This document shows, one piece after another, positions 56,497-64,000 of a stretch of DNA of 64,000 nucleotides. Numbering within the stretch: position 1 is the first letter of the stretch; the number at the start of each line of letters is the position of its first letter. The notes beneath the pieces were generated by a model, which worked only from the letters and a program-made list of their open reading frames with translations, ran no database searches and was not told the origin of the DNA. Position numbers and translations under genes: made by a program. The stretch comes from Paraspadella gotoi (Eukaryota > Chaetognatha): the NCBI GenBank assembly GCA_051294375.1, contig CM119267.1:3778759-3842758 (forward strand), in the 5' to 3' direction.

Positions 56497-57834
56497 GTCT
56501 GTTTGGGGTGGGTTGGACGGTGAAAGCTTGAAACTCACGTGGTCGCGGAATTAATTATCGCAAATCCTTCACACTCGATCGAATAAAGTGAATAAAATCG
56601 GAAAGTGACAAAAATTTTTTTTGGTGAAATACGTCGAAGTCATGAAACTATCGTTTAAAAAAAAATAGAAAAATGAAAAAAAAATAGAAAAATGAAAAGC
56701 GAAAAATTTTGGTTGGAAGAAAGTTGAAAAGCAATATGCCTCTCCTGCCATCTTGGGACAAAAGGAGAGTGAAAAAAAAAGAACGGTAAAAATGAGAGGA
56801 ATAAAAAACATGGCGAGAGAAAGAGAGAGGGAGATAGATAGCATCACGCATAAATACGTAAACTTTGTTTAACGCGAAGAGCCGCAGTTAAACAAGAAGA
56901 TTTTTACGGAATCTTGCTGTGTTCACGTTTATACTTTAAATTTGAAGCATGTTTTTTTCACGGATTCTTTTTCTTATTTTTTACCCCGAAAATTTTTTTC
57001 AAAGAAATTCATTCCATAATTGACTTATACGGCCGTTTATAAATGAAATCTATACAAACAATATCGAAATTGTGTATTTGCTTTTAATACCTGCGACTTC
57101 AAAATTCAAGTCCATTTGCTATGGTAAGAAAGATAAGGATGTAAAGTGTGAGTGCAGCGGGAGAGCAGAGAGTTTCAGATCAAGACTTCGTCTCGTCCGT
57201 CTTGCGTCGTTGTTATTCGTCCAATCTTTTGTTTTATCCATTCGCTCGTTTTTCGGCCTGAAAGTATCCGTTGCAGCTTCCAAACCGTAAAATTAGAGCT
57301 CAATGCATGGAATATTCGGAGAAACCTCTGAAGAATTTATGACACAAAGTAAAAAAAAAAAGGGTAAAAACAGTAAATTCTTTCTTAAAGGAGTTATCTC
57401 TGTTAAAAACTGTCTCATTTCGTGCGAGGCCTAGTGACCGTGAGTGACATAGCGCATGAATGTCAGGTAACACGATGTCAATGCGAAAGGTCTTTGCGAT
57501 TTGCACTCCCTTCGATATCTCGCCGTATTGCGCGAACGAAAAATTGTTCAGGGAACCAAATCCAATAATAACGAAGAAAGATCACCTGGAAATCACGCCG
57601 AGATTCCAACGCGGGTAATCACGTTAAATAAACACTATTACCTTCTGTCGGTTTACCCACACATTTTATGCGTAGCATGAGGAGTGTGCAGAGAGACAAG
57701 ACGAGTACTTCAAAAATAGTACAGAGAACAGAGAGTCTGAGTCCGGCCTCTGCCTGAGAGACGATGAGAGCATGCGAGCGAGAGACGAAGAGAGAGACGA
57801 GGAGAACATGAGAGAGATCGAGAGCAAAGGAAAT

Positions 57835-57868
<34 letters not shown>

Positions 57869-57984
57869 AAGAGAAAAAAAAGTTTGGTTGAATAGCGAGC
57901 ATTTACCAGAGGGAAGTAGCTGAGGCAATTCGGAAAATTACACAAAGAAGGTTGAGAAAAAAACTCAGTCTAAACTCACGACCT

Positions 57985-58160
57985 TTCCTTTCTTTCTTTC
58001 TTTTTTTCTTTCTTTCTTTCTTTCTTTCTTTCTTTTTTTCTTTTTTTCTTTCTTTTTTTCTTTTTTTCTTTTTTTCTTTTTTTCTTTTTTTCTTTTTTTC
58101 TTTTTTTCTTTTCTTCTTTTTTTCTTTCATTCTTTCTTTCTTTCTTTTCTTTTTTTAAAA
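57985..58160 (+). repeat. (CTTT)n/(CTTTTTTT)n tract
   Basis: Two blocks: CTTT tetramers then CTTTTTTT octamers. Lys/Glu or Phe/Ser open frames across it are compositional. Confidence 0.9.
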
Positions 58161-58509
58161 GCAGAAATAGACTGGACTTTGAATGAAAAATCATAAAGAG
58201 TTTAAAATACACGGATTTCCCAACAGAATCGTTCTATATGAAACGATTTTGGTTGTTTTTGTTATTGTTGTCGTTTTGCTTTTTGCTTTTTTTTTGCCCA
58301 GAGTTCGCATTTTCAATAAGCCGCAACGATATTACTCAAAAACGTAAAAACGATTATAACTCGAAACGCTCCTTTTTTATGAAATAATTTAAAAAAAAAA
58401 TCAATATAGATTCTTATCGATCATTAAGTTAAATGATTCATCTCACTTTTTAGATATGATTTCCTCACATTACGTATTCACGCCAACGATCAGAGAATGA
58501 GAATATTTT

Positions 58510-58550
58510 ATCGCGGACCAACTCTATAAGTCACTTTTCGGTCGGTCCCC
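58510..58550 (+). repeat. GGTCGGTCC element fragment
   Basis: ACTCTATAAGTCACTTTTCG then GTCGGTCCCC, the right part of the AGTCGG/palindrome-headed family. Confidence 0.55.
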
Positions 58551-58772
58551 TTCCTTCTCTTCCATCTCCCCTTTCTTCTCTTCTTTCTCCCTATTCTTCT
58601 CTTCTATCTCCCTTTTCTTCTCTTTGCCCCCTTCCTTTTCATTTTCCTCTCTTTCCCCTTCCTCTCTTTTTAATCTCCCATCAACGTTGCCATCTCTTCT
58701 TTCTTCTCCCAATCCAAACATTTTCAATTTGCAATAAAGGATAAAGTTACGAAGTTGCTTCACTCCATATTC

Positions 58773-58896
<124 letters not shown>

Positions 58897-59224
58897 CTTT
58901 CGCGTACATTGCCACTTTTAATCACTAATTATTTTAAGTTTTAAAAATTTTTTCCTTTTTGCTTCTCTCTTTCATTTTTTCCTTTTCTTTTTTTCTTTTC
59001 CTATTTTCCTTTTTTCCTTTTTTCCTTTTCTTTTTTTCCTTTTCCTTTTTTCCTCTTTTCCTTTTTCTTCCCCCCCACATCTCCGTTTCCTTTTCCTTTT
59101 GGTTTTCCCCAGAGTTCGAAAGGAGGAATTTTCTTAGAAAATCCTCAACCGAATTTCCTCGCATTTTGAGTCCAGGAAATCCAGACGAAAAGAGAGGGAN
59201 NNNNNNNNNNNNNNNNNNNNNNNN

Positions 59225-59830
59225 AAGATGAGGAGAGGAGAGGGATAAGAGAGAGAGCCGGACGAGGAGCGCCGGAGAGAGAGAGAGGAAGGGGAGACGA
59301 GCGTCGAGATGGACAGAGAGAGGGAGAGAGGGGATGGGTCGGGGAATGAGTGGAACGGAGGGGCGGCGATCGGAGGGTAGCGGTGGACGAGGAACAGGGG
59401 ATGTGAGAGAGAGGACGAGGAGAACGGACAATCGGAAAGGGCACCAGCGACGGGAGCCGAGAGAGAGGGAGAGAGAGGAGAGAGGACGGAATGAGGGGAA
59501 GAGATGAGGAGAGGGGAGGAGAGAAAGGAGAGAGTGTGGGGAAGGAGACAGGAGGAGCGAGAGGAGGAGACGGGAGAGGGAGAGAGCTCGCGGATGAGAG
59601 AGAGAGGAGGAGTGGAAGGGGAGGAAGAGGAGAGAGCGAGGACCGGGGAGGAGAGAGCAGGAGGACGAGTAGTGAAGAGAGAAGGAGGGGAGGGAGGGAA
59701 GAGGTGAGGGCTGGAACGGGGAGGGCGGAGGAGGCGTCCGGGTGGGAGAAGGAGGGAGAGGGGACCAGAGCGGGTCGGACGGGACCGGAACGAGGAGGGA
59801 CGGCGGAGACCGAGCGCAAGGCCGGCGATG
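59225..59830 (+). repeat. GC-rich polypurine tract
   Basis: GAGAGGAGGA-type sequence with frequent CG. The 240-codon open frames on the minus strand are Ser/Pro/Leu/Arg-rich and carry no domain; I treat them as compositional. Confidence 0.7.
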
Positions 59831-59837
59831 ACGGAGA

Positions 59838-60105
59838 GATGCAACGCAATACTAACGCCGCAGGATCCAAAAGATGACAAATGAGATTGTCACAGAAGAT
59901 CAGAACTTCATCCCAAAGGGAGACAACGCCATTCTCTGAATAGATGGGACTATAGAAATTATTGGCTCGGGTCTATGACTAGTGGTGGAAGATTTGTGGG
60001 CGCAAAGTAAAAATGACTTTTTAACTTTTTAAAAGACTTTAGGCAGCGTTAATAAAGATTATAGAAATAAGACAAGACTAAATAGCACTTTAAATATTAA
60101 TGAGA
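59838..60105 (+). pseudogene. inverted partial copy of FKTN exon 4 and adjoining intron
   Basis: Matches the minus-strand sequence 52625 to ~52400 in order: CAATACTAACGCCG, AAAAGATGACAAATG, GAACTTCATCCCAA, GACAACGCC, ATGGGACTATAGAAA, GGTCTATGAC, AAAGTAAAAAT, GTTAATAAA and AGACAAGACTAAATAGC. The copy has many one- to three-base insertions that destroy the frame. Because it includes intron sequence it is a genomic, not a retroposed, copy. It may be a real segmental copy or an assembly artefact from unpolished reads. Confidence 0.85.
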
Positions 60106-60514
60106 TATTTTGTAATTTGTGGATATAACTATTTGATTCACCAATTTATTTAACTTTTGAACCCGATTTTTGGGATAGGGAAAAAAATAATATTAATTAA
60201 ACAAGATTAACATTTTATTTAAAAATCTTGCGAAATTATTGTTTGCAACAGTGTGTTCTTATTTTGATTATTTGTAGAAGATAAAAGGGTTTTAACTACT
60301 GTAGAAATCTATGCAAATTATTTAGTCATATGTAGTATTGCTGGTTCTGATATATATAATCTATAATAAAAAACAAAAAATTTATATTCTAATAATTTTG
60401 CATTTTGTTCGGGGGAGGAGTGAGCTGTCAGTGTGGTCTTATTTGCTGGATATACCTGGGAGAGACTATTGTTCTAGATACAACAAGAAAGGGATTCCAG
60501 CAACTAAATCTGGC

Positions 60515-60580
60515 GGCGGAAGCGGCGGCGACGGCGGAGACTGAAGCGGCTGCCTCGGCAACGGCGGAGAGGCCCACCAC
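60515..60580 (+). repeat. GGC-rich trinucleotide tract
   Basis: GGCGGCGGAAGCGGCGGCG-type repeat, then GCGGCTGCC. Gives Ala-rich frames on both strands; no gene recognised. Confidence 0.7.
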
Positions 60581-61090
60581 CCTTTCGAGCTTGAAATTGT
60601 CACCGACTAAGACTTCGCTTCTCACTAATTCCGTCGACCCTTTATGTTTTGTTGTTTGGGTTTTGAAGGGAAGAAGGTTGTGAGAGATTAAAGAGGAAAA
60701 GGGGAGAGACTAAATAAGTAGTTGGGACCGGAAACACCGTCTAGAATTTTATATATATATATTGGATAATTAAAAAAATTAATGAACAGATTGATAAATA
60801 AATGAAATAATTCGGAAACTTGAAGTTTTAGAATTGGCGTAAGTTTTAAAAAAAAAATAAAACTTTGAAACTTTGAAACAATCGCTAAATCTGACGCAAA
60901 GGTTCAACGAAGACCAACCAAACCCTTCATCGACCAGAATCGCGACCATTCCCTCATCAATCAACTCGAGTAGATGGTTCTCCTAGAAATACAACTTGAC
61001 GCATCGCATTTGTCTTTGAACAAAAAAAAAACCTCATCCAATCAACTTCGTCCTTCAGCCACCAAATCGTTGCAGAGATTATCCGGTTTC

Positions 61091-61091
61091 A

Positions 61092-61161
<70 letters not shown>
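61091..61161 (+). repeat. (CT)n microsatellite
   Basis: Nearly pure CT run. Confidence 0.95.
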
Positions 61162-61162
<1 letters not shown>

Positions 61163-62427
61163 TCCTCTTTCGACCTCGTTTTTCGCATTCCTGGCAAATC
61201 GATGATAGGGGCGGGGAGGCGAAAGCGGTGTCGGATGAGGGTAGAGGCGGTGGCGTTTGAAAAAGCCTTCTGATATCAAAGCAAAAAAAGAAAAAAAAAT
61301 AGAGGGCGTGTTATTGACAAACGGTTGAATTTGAATAGAGTCGGTTTTCCCGTCGGTCGCCGTCGCCTGCCAACGCAGGCGGGCGCCTGGCGGAGATACG
61401 ACTCTCTCCCCTTCGTACGCTGGTGATCGGAATAAGTGTGCGGACTCAGGGGGGTTAATCGTTTGGATTTGAATGTACGTACTGGTTTTATTTTGAATGG
61501 TTGAAAGTGGTGATCGTATTTTAGTTTAAATTATATAATTATTAACTAGACGAGTGAAAAAGATAATATGTAGAGAGANNNNNNNNNNNNNNNNNNNNNN
61601 NNNNNNNNNNNNNNNNNNNNNNNNNNNNNNNNNNNNNNNNNNNNNNNNNNNNNNNNNNNNNNNNNNNNNNNNNNNNNNNNNNNNNNNNNNNNNNNNNNNN
61701 NNNNNNNNNNNNNNNNNNNNNNNNNNNNNNNNNNNNNGAGAGAGAGAGAGAGAGAGGAGAATGTGACGTCATTCGTTGAACAACAGAAAAAAAGAATAAG
61801 AGAAAAATAAAAAGACGAAGATAAAAGAGAAAAAAAGAGCAAAAGAGAAAAAAGAAAGAAAAATACTCAAAAGGAGGAAAAAAGGAAGAGAGAAAAAGAG
61901 AAAAAAATAGGAAATAAAAAAGAGGAGAATAGAAAAATAAAAAGAGAAAACAAAAAATATTAGAATAAGGAAAAAAGTGAAAAATATGATAAAAGGAGAA
62001 GAAATCAGAAGGAAATTTNNNNNNNNNNNNNNNNNNNNNNNNNNNNNNNNNNNNNNNNNNNNNNNNNNNNNNNNNNNNNNNNNNNNNNNNNNNNNNNNNN
62101 NNNNNNNNNNNNNNNNNNNNNNNNNNNNNNNNNNNNNNNNNNNNNNNNNNNNNNNNNNNNNNNNNNNNNNNNNNNNNNNNNNNNNNNNNNNNNNNNNNNN
62201 NNNNNNNNNNNNNNNNNNNNNNNNNNNNNNNNNNNNNNNNNNNNNNNNNNNNNNNNNNNNNNNNNNNNNNNNNNNNNNNNGTAAGAGAGCCGTACATGAA
62301 TATTATGTACATACAAATATTTAAAAATAAAAAACAAACAATTAAAAATTCGTTGAAATGGTAAATTAAAAGAGAAAAATTCTATACATCGATCATCTTA
62401 AGGTTAAGAAGGAACCTTTGTCGTGTA

Positions 62428-62429
<2 letters not shown>

Positions 62430-62474
<45 letters not shown>

Positions 62475-62512
62475 TAGAGAAAGACAGACAGACAGACAGA
62501 CCGACAGAATGT
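62430..62512 (+). repeat. (GA)n then (GACA)n microsatellite
   Basis: GA run followed by GACA/CAGA tetramers with one ATAGAGAA interruption. Confidence 0.95.
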
Positions 62513-62975
62513 ATTGAATGTATTGAATGTATAAAACAGATACGGCCTTGGGCACGCCTAATGCGGCCTATACAGCAGAGAGAGAGACAGAGAGAAAAAA
62601 AAAGACAGAATAAGTTAGGACCGGGTTAGTAAGCTGCGGAAAAAAGAAAGGGTAGGGTTTAGAAGGTCGTTAAGGTAAGGAAAGGGAATCGCGAGGTGGA
62701 GGGGAGTGACGGGGAGTGGCTGGGAGTTGCGGGGTTAAGCCGAGGGAGGGACGGCGCCTATTATTTATACGCGACTCGGATGAATAAAACATTGGAAGAT
62801 TAAGGAGGAAAAAGTCTTACCTGCTTTTTCCGCCAAGGAGGAAGGAGGAGAAAGAGAGAAAAGGAGAGGAGAGAATTTATCAGTGTGAAGACTGAACTTA
62901 CTTTTCGTTCGATGAGTAAGGAAGGTTAGGTAAGTTCGCTCACCGCTGCGTAAGGAACGAAAAGGGTTTGAATAT

Positions 62976-63005
62976 TTGATCGGAGGCGGCGAAACCTCCG
63001 ATCAA
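62976..63005 (+). other. perfect 11-bp hairpin
   Basis: TTGATCGGAGG and CCTCCGATCAA flank an 8-base loop CGGCGAAA. No adjacent poly-T run or coding region explains it. Confidence 0.6.
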
Positions 63006-63409
63006 GTATGCGACTCAATTCTTGTCAATTTCTTTTTGAAGGTTAGTTTGAAAACTAAACTCATAGGAAAGTTTAATACGTACATACGTAACGGGGAGAG
63101 AAAATTATTACGAGGCAACAGAAAGTAATAGGGCTAAACTTGAGCTAAGATTTAGTACTAGATAAAGGGTCAAAATTGATGTTAATATAAGAGTTTTTGC
63201 GCCTGTTAATTTGAGATGAATTTGTGTGTACTTTGTATATTATAAATGATTCACAGATAAATAAGTAAATTAATAAATAAATAGAAATAAATAAATAAAT
63301 AAATCCTACATGGATAAAGAGTCGTTTCAAAAATTCAATCGGATTTTGGAAAGAAACTTCCAAAGATTCTATTTCGTTTTTTTGGCGATGAAGTTGGATC
63401 GAAACTGAA

Positions 63410-63422
63410 AGGTCAATGACCT
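63410..63422 (+). promoter_or_regulatory. perfect IR-1 nuclear-receptor-type site
   Basis: AGGTCAATGACCT is two AGGTCA half-sites inverted with a one-base spacer, the layout bound by EcR/USP and FXR-type receptor dimers. Occupancy and target gene unknown; CTCF-like AGGTGGCGC lies 90 bp downstream (63503-63511). Confidence 0.45.
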
Positions 63423-63943
63423 CGAGGCTGAGATCGAAGGGTCAGAGATAAGAAAAGGCAAGAAGCAAGGGGTGTATGGGGGGGAAGGGTCTATAAAGGG
63501 ATAGGTGGCGCTGAAGACCTGGTAGAACCGAAAGGGTAAGTCAGCTGGGGTTTGGCGAAAGTCGAAACGAGAAAGAAAGATTTAAATTCGGGATTCAAAA
63601 GAATTTTCGATGAGTAAAAAGTNNNNNNNNNNNNNNNNNNNNNNNNNNNNNNNNNNNNNNNNNNNNNNNNNNNNNNNNNNNNNNNNNNNNNNNNNNNNNN
63701 NNNNNNNNNNNNNNNNNNNNNNNNNNNNNNNNNNNNNNNNNNNNNNNNNNNNNNNNNNNNNNNNNNNNNNNNNNNNNNNNNNNNNNNNNNNNNNNNNNNN
63801 NNNNNNNNNNNNNNNNNNNNNNNNNNNNNNNNNNNNNNNNNNNNNNNNNNNNNNNNNNNNNNNNNNNNNNNNNNNNNNNNNNNNNNNNNNNNNNNNNNNN
63901 NNNNNNNNNNNNNNNNNNNNNNNNNNNNNNNNNNNNNNNNNNN

Positions 63944-63974
<31 letters not shown>
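63944..63974 (+). repeat. (GA)n microsatellite following a gap
   Basis: Pure GA run emerging from a 321-N gap. Confidence 0.95.
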
Positions 63975-63978
<4 letters not shown>

Positions 63979-64000
63979 TGGAATTCTTTCACATGGCGCC

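Noticed and set aside
57072-57290. 72-codon + frame considered as the next Ig exon
   Set aside because: Lacks the Y-x-C strand, has no fitting phase-2 acceptor and reads as basic/hydrophobic filler.
60405-60683. Ala-rich frames on both strands around the GGC tract
   Set aside because: Driven by the trinucleotide repeat; no conserved flanking sequence or splice sites.

Overview
This window is nuclear DNA of an animal, most likely an invertebrate. It has spliced genes with phased introns, a metazoan secreted or membrane immunoglobulin (Ig) gene, a fukutin-type glycosyltransferase gene, tRNA-derived SINEs, and very many (CT)n/(GA)n microsatellites. I cannot name the lineage. There are about thirty runs of N. 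Several repeat copies differ by many one-base insertions and deletions, which looks like uneven long-read consensus quality.

Two genes can be reconstructed exon by exon. On the + strand, a gene for a signal-peptide protein with at least four Ig domains starts at 20025. Its exons are 20025-~20250, 20928-21090, 32103-32328, 34995-35181, 36327-36473 and 56360-56496, and its 3' end is not visible. Reading frames join exactly across the checkable introns. The last visible intron (36474-56359) is 19.9 kb and appears to use a GC donor. On the - strand, inside that intron, lies a complete seven-exon fukutin-like gene (54158 down to 49656). It encodes about 465 residues: a type II membrane anchor, a fukutin N-terminal domain, the LicD-type catalytic core (GGTLLGWWRQC then DVD) and the C-terminal VHVPCE region. 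Fukutin acts in the Golgi as a ribitol-5-phosphate transferase on alpha-dystroglycan. A partial, inverted, heavily mutated copy of its fourth exon plus intron sits at 59838-60105.

Layout: 1-20 kb is repeat-dominated intergenic DNA (two copies of a 1.85-kb repeat, long polypyrimidine tracts to ~13.7 kb, then polypurine tracts on the + strand) with a possible CCAAT-type promoter just upstream of the Ig gene. 20-36.5 kb holds Ig exons 1-5 separated by SINEs, a foldback element, minisatellites and a duplicated block around an odd A/C-only stretch. 36.5-56.4 kb is the large intron with the nested fukutin gene, a CpG-rich island, a 48-bp tandem array and a three-copy ~400-bp tandem array. 56.5-64 kb shows no confident Ig exon; it holds microsatellites, the fukutin exon copy, and a few palindromic candidate regulatory sites.

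The two genes share a locus but there is no sequence evidence that they share a pathway. The most interesting non-coding structure is (a) foldback elements carrying a hammerhead-like core and (b) a family of short elements with inverted GGGCGC-type ends around degenerate CCTAA-type repeats.
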